Assembly (NCBI GenBank): GCA_004570425.1
Contig: SPQJ01000002.1
Location: 62,001 to 126,000 of the forward strand
DNA length: 64,000 nucleotides
Direction of reading: 5' to 3'
Source of the DNA: Bacillus sp. AZ43
GTDB taxonomy: Bacteria > Actinomycetota > Actinomycetes > Mycobacteriales > Geodermatophilaceae
In this document: piece by piece, positions 8,549-16,169 of the stretch
Layout of the letters: every line of letters starts with the position of its first letter
Position numbering within the stretch: the first letter of the stretch is position 1
Translations under genes and position numbers: made by a program
Notes under the pieces: model-generated
The model's database searches: none
What the model saw: the letters and a program-made list of their open reading frames with translations, nothing else
Told to the model about the DNA's origin: nothing

Positions 8549-9789
8549 TCAGTTCCGGGGGCGGGTGGGCAGCAGGGCCCGGGGGCTGCGGGCGCGGACC
8601 GCGCCCGCCCAGAGGCCGGCGCCGTAGGCGAGGTCCTCGAGCCGCCGGCCGACGGTGTGACGGATCGGTCCGATCCGCCCGCGCACCGGCCACCACGCCA
8701 CCGCCGAGTCGGCCACCACCGCCGCGACGACCAGCCGCCGCGCCCGGCGGGAGGCCAGCGACGCCCCCACGGCCAGCGGCCAGTGGTGCCGGGTGGCCGA
8801 TCGGGCCAGGGCGCGGCCCGAGGCGCCCACCCCGCGGGCGACGAGCAGCGCGGCGAGCCCGGCGGATGGCCGCTCACCGGACGCGACCAGCCGCGACGCC
8901 AGCCGGGCGGCGGTGACGCCCAGGATCCCGAGCGCCGCGACCGCGCCCCGGCGGCGGCCCGAGAGCGCCAGTACCCAGGCCAGTGCCGTCTCCGGGGCCA
9001 TGACCAGCGGGGAGACGGCGCTCCCGTGCCGGGCGGCCAGCAGCGCCGCCCCGGTGCCGTAGAACGCGCGGCGGCGCAACCACTCCGCGGTCGTGGCCGG
9101 GTGCTCGTGGGCCACCTCGGCGGCCGGCTCGTAGCGCACCCGCCACCCCGCGCCGGTCAGCCGCCACACCAGGTCGACGTCCTCGGCCACCCGCATGGAC
9201 TCGTCGAAGCCGGCCCCGAGCGCGTCCCGGCGGACCAGCAGCGCCGCGCTGGGCACGTAGGAGACCGCCGACCCTGCCCGCACCGGCGCAGGGTGCGGCC
9301 CCATGTCGAGCGCCCCGACCACCGCCTCGTACTCGCCCGGCCAGCCGCTCGCGTCCAGCGGCACGATGCGCGGCGCGACGGCGGCCAGCGACGGGTCGTC
9401 CAGGTGCGGGCGCAGGCGCTCCAGCCAGCCGGGCCGGGGCACGCAGTCGGAGTCGAGGAACGCCACCAGGGCGGTGCCCGCCGCGCGCAGCCCGGCGTTG
9501 CGCGCGGCGGCCGGCCCGCGGGCGACGTCGTGGCGGAGCACCCGCACGCCCGCGGGCGCGCTCACCGGGGCGGCCGAGCCGTCGTCCACGACGACGACCG
9601 GCAGGCCGGCCGTGCCCGGGTCGGCGCGCAGCGCGGCCAGCAGCCGGGCTCCAGGAGCCCGCGGGCCCGCGGCGAGAGGCGGACCAGGCGCAGCGGCGAG
9701 CCGCCCAGCAGCGTGGCCCCGTCGTCCCGGGAGCGGGTGCGCGGGTCCAGCCGGACGGCGAAGCCGTCGGGCAGCCGGCCCCGGCTCAT
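8549..9789 (-). pseudogene. mftF: Mycofactocin glycosyltransferase MftF, interrupted by internal deletion plus frameshift
   Basis: MftF is the GT2-family enzyme that adds glucose chains to premycofactocin. Two frames must be joined. From ATG 9789 the frame reads SRGRLPDGFAVRLD and ALLGGS-type MftF N-terminus up to RLSPRARGLLEPG (about 9643), then becomes nonsense and stops at 9562. The other frame starts near ARLLAALRAD (about 9649), continues through VVVVDDGS, GPAAARNAGLRAA, FLDSDCVPRPGW, SYVPSAALLVRRDAL and EDVDLVW, with C-terminal membrane segments, to 8549. Compared with family members, about 50 residues that normally lie between (including the first strand of the GT fold, V-x-V-V-V-P-V-R-D) are missing. 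The start overlaps the upstream stop as ATGA. Either a real null mutation or a GC-related assembly collapse. Confidence 0.8.
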
Positions 9790-10340
9790 CGCGCGGCCAG
9801 CACCTCGTCGGTGGTGGTGATCTCCACCAGGGGTGCGTAGAGGCCCATGATCCGCAGCGCGCGGTCGTGGTCCTCGTCGCAGGAGCCCGCGCAGGCGTCG
9901 CCCACGACGCGCACGTGCACGCCGGCGTCGGCGGCGGGCAGGACGGTGGAGAGGACGCAGCAGTCGGTGGCCACGCCCACGACGGTCAGCGGCCCGTCGC
10001 CGACGACCTCCACCAGGTCCGGGCCCCACTTCCCGAACGTCGTCGCGTCGACGACCGGGTGCCCGCCGGGGTCCTCGACCAGCTGGTAGAGCGGGTCGTC
10101 GGGCGGTCGGAGCGCGAAGTCGTACTGCTCGTAGTACTCCTTCCACGCCCCGACGGGCTCGGCCGGCGCGACGAAGCGGGTCCAGACGACCCGGTCGCCG
10201 AAGGCCGCCACCAGGCGGCGCACCTTCGCGCGGGCCTCCTCGAACCGGGGCGTGGTCCACGGCGAGTCGCCGTCGCGGAAGACCTCCTGGAGGTCCACGA
10301 CGACGAGCCATCCTTCGGGCTGCGGTGCGGGCGTGCTCAC
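9786..10340 (-). CDS. Isochorismatase/nicotinamidase-family cysteine hydrolase
   Basis: 184 aa. The catalytic triad of the family is visible: D16 in VVVDLQ, K104 in FGKWGPD and C128 in VATDCCVLST (with the preceding GVATD cis-peptide motif). Members hydrolyse nicotinamide, isochorismate, N-carbamoylsarcosine or ureidoacrylate; the substrate cannot be assigned. GTG start at 10340 overlaps the stop of the DUF4386 gene (GTGA) and its own stop overlaps the mftF start (ATGA), so DUF4386, this gene and mftF form one translationally coupled unit. Confidence 0.85.
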   Translation of the reverse strand: MSTPAPQPEGWLVVVDLQEVFRDGDSPWTTPRFEEARAKVRRLVAAFGDRVVWTRFVAPAEPVGAWKEYYEQYDFALRPPDDPLYQLVEDPGGHPVVDATTFGKWGPDLVEVVGDGPLTVVGVATDCCVLSTVLPAADAGVHVRVVGDACAGSCDEDHDRALRIMGLYAPLVEITTTDEVLAAR

Positions 10341-11041
10341 CCGGCGATCATCTCCCGCGGGCGATCGGGGGAGACGGGGTGCCCGACGGGACGGAACCCC
10401 TTCACGAGCAGGTACGCCGCCAGGCTCATCTCCCAGGCGAACACCGGCAGCGCGGTCAGGGTGCCGGCCACGGAGACCTGCTCGTAGAGCCCGGCGAGGA
10501 CCGCCGTCGCCGAGGCGAAGATCAACGGGCCGCTGACGAGGCCGAGCACCGGGATCCAGCGGGGGACGAGACCCGAGCGGAGCATCAGCCAGGCGAGCAG
10601 CGTGGTGTTCACACCGAGGGCGACGTTCGGCCCGAAGAGGAACGTCCAGTCGTGCACGGCGACCAGCGAGCGGGCGACGGCGAGCAGCCCGTCGTCCGAC
10701 CCGGCCGGCTCCTGGCGCAGCGTGAGGATCGCCAGCAGGCTGATGATGCCGACGACGATCAGGGTCGCCTCGAGCAGGCGCCCGCAGACGTAGCCGAGGG
10801 CGAAGCCGTGGTGCCGGCTCCGGAGGACCGGGTAGAGCGTGATCGCCGTCCCTGCCACCGACAGGGCCACGAGGATCTCGAGGAACGCCCCCACCCGTAC
10901 GCCGCCGTCGCTCCCGGTCCCGAGCACGAAGTCGGGATCGCCGAGGACCGGCTGGTACAGCGCGAGCGCGGCCATCGCCGGGAAGGCGGCCACCAGGAAG
11001 AACACCCCCGTGACGACTGCGGTCCTTCTCGTCGAGCTCAT
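10337..11041 (-). CDS. DUF4386 multi-pass membrane protein
   Basis: 234 aa, about six hydrophobic segments; residues near WTFLFGPNVALGVNTTLLAWLM and GLVPRWIPVLGLVSGP match the DUF4386 pattern. Function unknown. ATG 11041 follows CAGGAGG by six bases. It is transcribed from a good sigma-70-type promoter (11092-11120) overlapped by a TetR-type operator, divergent from the TetR gene, so it is the likely primary target of that repressor. Confidence 0.8.
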   Translation of the reverse strand: MSSTRRTAVVTGVFFLVAAFPAMAALALYQPVLGDPDFVLGTGSDGGVRVGAFLEILVALSVAGTAITLYPVLRSRHHGFALGYVCGRLLEATLIVVGIISLLAILTLRQEPAGSDDGLLAVARSLVAVHDWTFLFGPNVALGVNTTLLAWLMLRSGLVPRWIPVLGLVSGPLIFASATAVLAGLYEQVSVAGTLTALPVFAWEMSLAAYLLVKGFRPVGHPVSPDRPREMIAG

Positions 11042-11061
11042 GACGTCCTCCTGCCGTGGTG

Positions 11062-11080
11062 AGGTGTACGGCGTACACCT
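11062..11080. promoter_or_regulatory. TetR-type operator O1
   Basis: Perfect palindrome AGGTGTACG-G-CGTACACCT, 19 bp, in the 101-bp gap between the DUF4386 gene and the TetR gene. It lies in the 5' leader of the DUF4386 transcript, 20 bp before the start codon. A related copy (O2) lies 35 bp away, centre to centre. Confidence 0.75.
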
Positions 11081-11091
11081 CTTGCCTGGGA

Positions 11092-11120
11092 ACGGTAGGT
11101 ATACGCTGTACACCTGTCAA
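11092..11120 (-). promoter_or_regulatory. Promoter of the DUF4386-hydrolase-mftF unit with TetR-type operator O2
   Basis: Minus strand: -35 TTGACA (11120-11115), 17-base spacer, -10 TACCGT (11097-11092). The spacer is filled by O2, AGGTATACGCTGTACACCT (11097-11115), whose arms match O1 with two changes. A repressor on O2 would block RNA polymerase directly. The divergent TetR gene starts 23 bp beyond, so autoregulation is likely. Confidence 0.65.
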
Positions 11121-11142
11121 GGACCACGACCCGGAGGGGTGG

Positions 11143-11868
11143 ATGGCGGAGCAGCAGGACGCCGGTCGCCGCACGCCGTTGAGCCGGGACCGCGTGCTCC
11201 GGGCCGCCGTGTCGCTCGCCGACGACGCGGGGATCGACGCGCTGAGCATGCGGAGGCTGGCGCAGGAGCTCGGCGTCGTCCCGATGGCGCTCTACAAGCA
11301 CGTCGCGAACAAGGACGAGCTGCTCGACGGCATGGTCGACCTGGTCATCGACGAGTTCGAGCGGCCCGGGCCCGGGCTGCGGTGGGACGACGCCGTCCGG
11401 CACCGCGTCCTCTCCGCGCGGCGCGCGGTGCTCCGGCACCCCTGGGCGCGGCGGGCCATCGAGTCCCGCACCCGCCGGACGCCCACCGTGCTCGCCTACA
11501 TGGACGAGATGACCGGCACCTTCCTCGACGGCGGCTTCTCGGCGAACCTGACCCACCACGCCCTGCACGCGCTCGGCAACCGCATCTGGGGCTTCAGCCC
11601 GGAGCTGTTCGAGGAGGAGCCCGATCCCGGCCGGCCCACCCCGGACCCGGAGGCCCAGGCGGCGATGGTCCGCGAGTTCGGGCAGCGGTACCCGCACATC
11701 CTGGCCGTCGCCACGGCGGCGACCGACGGCGATCTCTCCCGGGTGGGCGAGGGCTGCGACGAGCAGTTCGAATTCGAGTTCGCGCTCGACCTGCTCCTGG
11801 ACGGCTTCGACCGGCTCCGCACGCGGGGCTGGACGTCGGGGCGGGGGCCGCTGCGGGACGGCCGGTGA
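11143..11868 (+). CDS. TetR-family transcriptional regulator
   Basis: 241 aa. Residues 11-60 form the helix-turn-helix: AAVSLADDAGIDALSMRRLAQELGV-PMALYKHVANKDEL is the TetR signature. The C-terminal region (DRxRHRVLSARRAVLRHPWA, FALDLLLDGFDRL) matches the TetR_C class seen in TetR/MphR-like drug-responsive repressors. ATG 11143 follows GGAGGGG by four bases. It is divergent from the DUF4386 operon, and the gap holds twin GTGTAC palindromes that should be its operators. Ligand unknown. Confidence 0.88.
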   Translation: MAEQQDAGRRTPLSRDRVLRAAVSLADDAGIDALSMRRLAQELGVVPMALYKHVANKDELLDGMVDLVIDEFERPGPGLRWDDAVRHRVLSARRAVLRHPWARRAIESRTRRTPTVLAYMDEMTGTFLDGGFSANLTHHALHALGNRIWGFSPELFEEEPDPGRPTPDPEAQAAMVREFGQRYPHILAVATAATDGDLSRVGEGCDEQFEFEFALDLLLDGFDRLRTRGWTSGRGPLRDGR

Positions 11869-11890
11869 CCTCCGGCCGACCACGCTGTGC

Positions 11891-11909
11891 TTAGGTCAGC
11901 CTTACCTGA
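11891..11909. promoter_or_regulatory. IdeR/DtxR iron box
   Basis: TTAGGTCAGCCTTACCTGA matches the consensus TTAGGTTAGGCTAACCTAA at 15 of 19 positions and starts 37 bp before the ATG of the siderophore-binding lipoprotein. Iron-loaded IdeR/DtxR should repress that gene. Function of neighbour and site agree. Confidence 0.75.
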
Positions 11910-11927
11910 CCGTCCGAAGGAGCCCCG

Positions 11928-12935
11928 ATGTCCCGCCGTCCCGCCCTCCGTGGCGCCGCTCTCGTGGCCGCCGCCCTCGTGCTCAGCAGCTGCGGCTCCG
12001 ACGACGGCTCCGGCTCCGCCTCCGGCGGCGAAGGTCCGGCAGGCTCGCCGTCCGAGGCGTTCCCCGTCACCGTCGAGACCGCGTTCGGCGAGGTCACGGT
12101 CGAGGAGGAGCCGACCCGGGTCGTCGCGCTCGGCTGGTCCGACGCCGAGACGGCGCTCGCGCTCGGCGTCCAGCCGGTGGGCGCCAGCGACTGGCTGGCG
12201 GTCGGCGGCGACGGCCTCGGCGACTGGGTCGAGGAGTCCTACGACGAGGAACCGGAGATCCTGGGCACGCTGGAGCTCAGCTACGAGGCGGTCGCGGCGC
12301 TCGAGCCCGACCTTATCCTCGACACCCGGTCGCCCGCGACCCAGGAGCGCTACGACCTGCTCAGCGAGATCGCGCCCACGATCGCCCAGCCCGAGGGCGT
12401 GAACCCCTACGAGACGACCTGGCAGCAGCAGCTGGAGATGGTCGGCCAGGCGCTCGGCCGGAGCGATCGCGCCGAGGAGCTGCGCGCGGAGGTGGAGCAG
12501 GCGTTCGCCGACGCCGCCGCGGCACACCCCGAGTTCGAGGGCACCGAGGTCGCGGTGGGCGCCTACTCGTCGGAGGGGTACGGCGCCTACGTCCGCGGCG
12601 ACGCCCGCGTCGCCTTCATGGAGGACCTCGGCTTCGTGAACAAGCCGGAGATCGAGGAGCAGGAGACGGAGCGCTTCTTCGTCCCGGTCAGCGAGGAGCA
12701 GCTCTCCCTGCTCGACGCCGAGCTCACCGTCGTCTTCCCGATCTTCGTGGAGGCCTCGGAGTTCACCTCCAGCCCGGTCTGGCAGGGGCTGGCGTCGGTC
12801 CGCGAGAACCGCGCCGTCGTCCTCGACGACCCGACGATGCTCAACGCCTTCTCCAGCGCCTCGGTCCCCGGCCTGCGCTACGCCTTGGACACGACCGTGC
12901 CGCTGTTCGCCGACGCCCTCGGCAACAGCTCCTGA
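11928..12935 (+). CDS. Iron-siderophore ABC transporter substrate-binding lipoprotein (FecB/FepB type)
   Basis: 335 aa. Signal peptide with lipobox LSSC (Cys22), then a Gly/Ser-rich linker and a type III periplasmic binding fold: TRVVALGWSDAETALALGVQPVG, an ALEPDLILDTR strand and a C-terminal VWQGLASVRENRAVVLDD segment. It should bind a ferric siderophore at the outer face of the membrane. No permease or ATPase lies next to it, so it must share a transporter encoded elsewhere. SD GAAGGAG is six bases before ATG. An iron box lies upstream and a strong hairpin downstream. Confidence 0.9.
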   Translation: MSRRPALRGAALVAAALVLSSCGSDDGSGSASGGEGPAGSPSEAFPVTVETAFGEVTVEEEPTRVVALGWSDAETALALGVQPVGASDWLAVGGDGLGDWVEESYDEEPEILGTLELSYEAVAALEPDLILDTRSPATQERYDLLSEIAPTIAQPEGVNPYETTWQQQLEMVGQALGRSDRAEELRAEVEQAFADAAAAHPEFEGTEVAVGAYSSEGYGAYVRGDARVAFMEDLGFVNKPEIEEQETERFFVPVSEEQLSLLDAELTVVFPIFVEASEFTSSPVWQGLASVRENRAVVLDDPTMLNAFSSASVPGLRYALDTTVPLFADALGNSS

Positions 12936-12937
12936 GT

Positions 12938-12981
12938 GCGTCCGCCGGCGCGGGGGCCGGAGGCTTCCCGCCGGCGGACGC
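12938..12981. terminator. Bidirectional terminator hairpin
   Basis: Perfect 13-bp inverted repeat GCGTCCGCCGGCG (12938-12950) and CGCCGGCGGACGC (12969-12981) with an 18-base loop, two bases after the TGA of the binding protein and 13 bases before the end of convergent mftE. No T-tract. Confidence 0.65.
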
Positions 12982-12994
12982 GGAGTCGCTCGGC

Positions 12995-13735
12995 TCAGCT
13001 GGGGGACGGCAGCTGGTCGCGGTGTCGTCCGGAGGACGACGGATCACGCAGCCGGCCGTCGGCGGCCGGCTGCCAGCCGGCCGCCGACGTCACCAGTTCC
13101 GCGACCAGCCGGTCGAGCAGTTCGGCCCCCTCCGCCGCCGACGCCCCGGCGGGGTCGCCGAGGACGCCGGTCGGGCTGACGCCGAGGACGCCCTCGGCGC
13201 GCAGCCGGGGCAGCAGCTCGCGGACGGGCGTGGTCACCCCGGCCACCGCGCGGTCCTCACGGACCCCGTCCGGTTCCACGTGCAACATCAGTGACGTCTC
13301 GGTGCGCCCGGCGTGCGCGTCCCCGCCGCGGACCCCGCACGCGAACCAGGCGACGTCGCGCCCCTCGGCGCGCAGCAGGGGGACGGCGGCCCGCAACGCG
13401 TCGAGGTTGCCGCCGTGCCCGTTGACGACCAGCACCCGGCCGGCCCAGCGGCAGGCCGAGCGGCCGATCTCGACCAGCAGGCCGATGAGGGCCTCGGTGC
13501 CGATGGAGATGGTCCCGGGGAAGCCCTCGTGCTCGCCGCTCGCGCCGTAGGCGAGGGCCGGGGCGAGCACCGCGCCGTCCAGGGACGGTGCGGCCGCCTC
13601 GGCGACGGCGCAGGCGACGGCGGTGTCGGTGGTCAGCGGCAGGTGGTGACCGTGCTGTTCGACCGCGCCCAGCGGGACGACGAGCAGCGGCCGGTCCGGG
13701 AGCGCCGGCCAGACGGCACCGCCCAGGGAGGTCAC
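12995..13735 (-). CDS. mftE: Mycofactocin system creatininase-family peptidase MftE
   Basis: MftE releases the cyclised Val-Tyr product from the C-terminus of modified MftA. 246 aa. Creatininase metal-site residues are visible: E26 and H28 in AVEQHGHHLPL, D37 in TTDT, the NGHGGN loop near residue 113, and an ETSLMLH segment with the last acidic ligand. GTG 13735 gives the usual N-terminus (SLGGAVWPAL); no clear Shine-Dalgarno. It stands alone, 2.4 kb from mftC and separated from it by two unrelated genes, unlike the usual contiguous order. The last 30 residues are extra and contain a 31-base perfect palindrome (13058-13088). Confidence 0.88.
   Translation of the reverse strand: MTSLGGAVWPALPDRPLLVVPLGAVEQHGHHLPLTTDTAVACAVAEAAAPSLDGAVLAPALAYGASGEHEGFPGTISIGTEALIGLLVEIGRSACRWAGRVLVVNGHGGNLDALRAAVPLLRAEGRDVAWFACGVRGGDAHAGRTETSLMLHVEPDGVREDRAVAGVTTPVRELLPRLRAEGVLGVSPTGVLGDPAGASAAEGAELLDRLVAELVTSAAGWQPAADGRLRDPSSSGRHRDQLPSPS
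13058..13088. repeat. 31-base perfect palindrome inside the 3' end of mftE
   Basis: GTCGGCGGCCGGCT (13058-13071), loop GCC, AGCCGGCCGCCGAC (13075-13088): 14 of 14 pairs. It is read as AGWQPAAD in mftE, beyond the conserved domain, so it may be an extragenic hairpin absorbed into the frame. Confidence 0.6.
13273..13286 (+). repeat. parS-like 14-mer, copy 1
   Basis: GTTCCACGTGCAAC, inside mftE. Exact match to copies 2 and 3; 12 of 14 bases match the bacterial parS core GTTTCACGTGAAAC. Confidence 0.55.
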
Positions 13736-13788
13736 CGGCGCAGCCTACGAACGGGTGTCGGAGTCCGGATCGTGGGCACCCCCGAGCC

Positions 13789-14268
13789 ATGAGCGACGAG
13801 CAGACGCGCAAGGTGGCCGAGCTGATCTCCGGCGAGCGGTTCGCCTTCCTCACCACGATCACGATCGACGGCAAGCTGACCAGCCGGCCCATGACCCTCC
13901 AGCAGGTGGAGTTCGACGGCGACCTGTGGTTCTTCGCCGAGCGCGACGGCAACCCGGCCAAGCACGTGGCGGCCTCCCCGCAGGTGAACGTCGGGGTGGG
14001 CTCCGGGGGCAGCTGGGTGTCCCTCACCGGCGACGCCGTCGTGGTGGACGACCCGGCGAAGAAACGGGAGCTGTGGAACTCCGCCGTCGAGGCCTGGTTC
14101 CCGCAGGGCCCGGACGACGACAGCGTCGTGCTGATCAAGGTCGAGGGGGAGTCCGCGGAGTACTGGGACGCCCCGGGTGGCCGCCTCGCCACGGCCTTCA
14201 GCTTCGCCAAGGCGAAGCTGACCGGTCAGCGGATCGAGAGCGGCGAGAACGAGAAGGTCGACCTCTAG
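13789..14268 (+). CDS. Pyridoxamine 5'-phosphate oxidase-fold protein (general stress protein 26-like)
   Basis: 159 aa, flavin-reductase-like split barrel: RFAFLTTITIDGKLTSRPMT, LWFFAERDGNPAKHVAASPQVNV and SWVSLTGDAVVVDDPAKKRELW follow the GSP26 pattern. Such proteins bind FMN, F420 or haem; no specific cofactor can be named. ATG 13789 with no clear Shine-Dalgarno. Its TAG ends one base before the complementary stop of the convergent GGDEF-EAL gene, within CTAGCTAG. Confidence 0.82.
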   Translation: MSDEQTRKVAELISGERFAFLTTITIDGKLTSRPMTLQQVEFDGDLWFFAERDGNPAKHVAASPQVNVGVGSGGSWVSLTGDAVVVDDPAKKRELWNSAVEAWFPQGPDDDSVVLIKVEGESAEYWDAPGGRLATAFSFAKAKLTGQRIESGENEKVDL

Positions 14269-16104
14269 CTAGCGGGCGACGGCGCTGCCGCCGATGCGCT
14301 CCGCCGCCCGGTCGGCCGGCTCCGGGCGGGCGAACAGGTAGCCCTGCGCGGAGCCGCAGTCCAGGCCGGCGAGCGCGAGGCGCTGCTCCTCGTTCTCCAC
14401 GCCCTCGGCGACCACGTCGAGGCCCAGGGTGCGGGCCAGCTCGACGATCGAGGTGATCAGGGTGACCGCCGACTTCCCGCGCGGCAGGTCCATGACGAAG
14501 CTGCGGTCGATCTTGATGATGTCCGCGGGAAGGTGCCGGAGGTAGGACAGCCCGGAGAACCCGGTCCCGAAGTCGTCGATGGCGATCCGGATGCCGAGCG
14601 CCCGCAGCGATTCGAGCTGCGCGACGACGGCGTCGACGTCGCGGACCAGGACGCCCTCGGTGACCTCGAGGGTGAGCTGGGCCGGCGGGAAGCCGGTCGC
14701 CTCCAGTGCGGCGACGACGTCGGCGGTGACGTCGCCGTCGTGGAACTGGCGCGGGGAGAGGTTGACCGCCATGCGCAGCGGCGTCCCCGTCTCCGCGCTC
14801 CACGCGGCGCCCTGCCGGAGAGCCTCGTGGAGCACCCACCGGCCGATGTCGGTGATGGCGCCGGTCTCCTCGGCGAGCGGGATGAACTCGGCCGGCGGCA
14901 CCAGGCCGCGCTCGGGGTGGTCCCAGCGGACCAGCGCCTCGAAGCCCGTCGTCCGCCCGTCGGAGAGCCGGACCGTCGGCTGGTAGTGGAGCTGCAGCCG
15001 CCCCGACGCGGCGGCGGCGGCGAGGTCCTGCGCGAGGTCGGCCCGCCGCCGGGCCGCCTCCGCCATGCCGTCGGTGTAGGCGACCAGGCGGTTCTTGCCC
15101 TGGGCCTTGGCGAGGTACATGGCCAGGTCGGCGTCGCGGAGCAGCGATCCCGCGGTGCGCTCGACGGAGTCGGTGGAGGTCGCCACCCCGAGGCTGGCGT
15201 GCACCGTCACGGCGCCGTCGGCGAGGGGCACCGGCAGGGAGAGCGCGAGCAGCGCCCGCTCCCCGACGGCCCGTGCGGCGTCGGCGCCGCCGTCCACGAC
15301 GACGGCGAACTCGTCGCCGCCGAGCCGGGCCACGACGTCGCCGGGCCGCACGCACCCGCGCAGCCGCTCGGCGAGGACGAGCAGCAGCTCGTCGCCCACC
15401 GCGTGACCGCGGCTGTCGTTGACGTCCTTGAAGTCGTCGAGGTCGATGAACACGAGGCTGACCGCCCGGCCGCGCTGCAGCAGGCGGTGGGTGATCTCCT
15501 CGAGCATCGTGCGGTTGGCGAGGCCGGTCAGGGAGTCGCTGAGGACCTGGTCCTCGTTGAGCCGCCACGCGGCCAGGTGGGCGATGCTCGCGGCGAGCAC
15601 GAAGGCGGCGTGGATGCCCGCCCACACCCAGGGGTCGTGCTGGGCGTGGTGGGCGAAGACCGCCTCCGGGTAGAGGGTGCCCGCGACGCCGTGGTGGAGG
15701 GTGACGATCACCAGCGCGATGCCGTAGGGCACCCAGTCCTGGTAGAGCGAGACGACGCCGATCATCACGAAGAACGCGAAGTGCGACTCGGTGACCCCGC
15801 CCCACAGGTGCACCAGTGCGACGGAGGCGGCCATCAGGCTCGCCGTCGTGGCGGCCGCGCGGCCCTTGCGGCCCAGCCGCGGGACGGCGGCGAGGGCCAC
15901 CGGGCCGGCGACGGAGGCGAGGACGCCGACGGCGGCCGGCTGGCCGTACCCGCGCAGCCAGGCGAACAGCAGCAGCAGGCCGGCCGAGGCGAGGCACAGC
16001 CGGACGATCGACCGGTGCCGGCGCTCCCACACGGCCTCGGGCAGCGAGCGGCCCTCGGGGAGCCGGCCGACGACGCGGTCGCGCAGGTCGGTCAGGAGGG
16101 TCAC
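14269..16104 (-). CDS. Membrane-bound diguanylate cyclase/phosphodiesterase (GGDEF-EAL)
   Basis: 611 aa. About five hydrophobic helices (residues 33-180) form an N-terminal membrane sensor. GGDEF domain: SDSLTGLANR near 190, GGDEF at 262-266, with an intact RxxD product-inhibition site (RPGD, 253-256) five residues before it. EAL domain: FEALVRW, NLSPRQF, TLEVTEG, DDFGTGFSGLSYL, IKIDRSFV, EGVE and QGYLF, so every catalytic residue of an active phosphodiesterase is present. Both activities may therefore work. GTG 16104 follows AGGGGAGC. Last gene in the minus-strand direction after mftC, 65 bp away; probably independent of mycofactocin. Confidence 0.92.
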   Translation of the reverse strand: MTLLTDLRDRVVGRLPEGRSLPEAVWERRHRSIVRLCLASAGLLLLFAWLRGYGQPAAVGVLASVAGPVALAAVPRLGRKGRAAATTASLMAASVALVHLWGGVTESHFAFFVMIGVVSLYQDWVPYGIALVIVTLHHGVAGTLYPEAVFAHHAQHDPWVWAGIHAAFVLAASIAHLAAWRLNEDQVLSDSLTGLANRTMLEEITHRLLQRGRAVSLVFIDLDDFKDVNDSRGHAVGDELLLVLAERLRGCVRPGDVVARLGGDEFAVVVDGGADAARAVGERALLALSLPVPLADGAVTVHASLGVATSTDSVERTAGSLLRDADLAMYLAKAQGKNRLVAYTDGMAEAARRRADLAQDLAAAAASGRLQLHYQPTVRLSDGRTTGFEALVRWDHPERGLVPPAEFIPLAEETGAITDIGRWVLHEALRQGAAWSAETGTPLRMAVNLSPRQFHDGDVTADVVAALEATGFPPAQLTLEVTEGVLVRDVDAVVAQLESLRALGIRIAIDDFGTGFSGLSYLRHLPADIIKIDRSFVMDLPRGKSAVTLITSIVELARTLGLDVVAEGVENEEQRLALAGLDCGSAQGYLFARPEPADRAAERIGGSAVAR

Positions 16105-16169
16105 GCTCCCCTGATCGACCGGTCGGGGACCGAACTCGAGCGGCTGCCCGGCCGGCCGCCCCTTCCGGG

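Noticed and set aside
9562-9789. Programmed ribosomal frameshift in mftF
   Set aside because: A simple slip cannot explain it, because about 50 conserved residues are missing at the junction and no slippery heptamer is seen.
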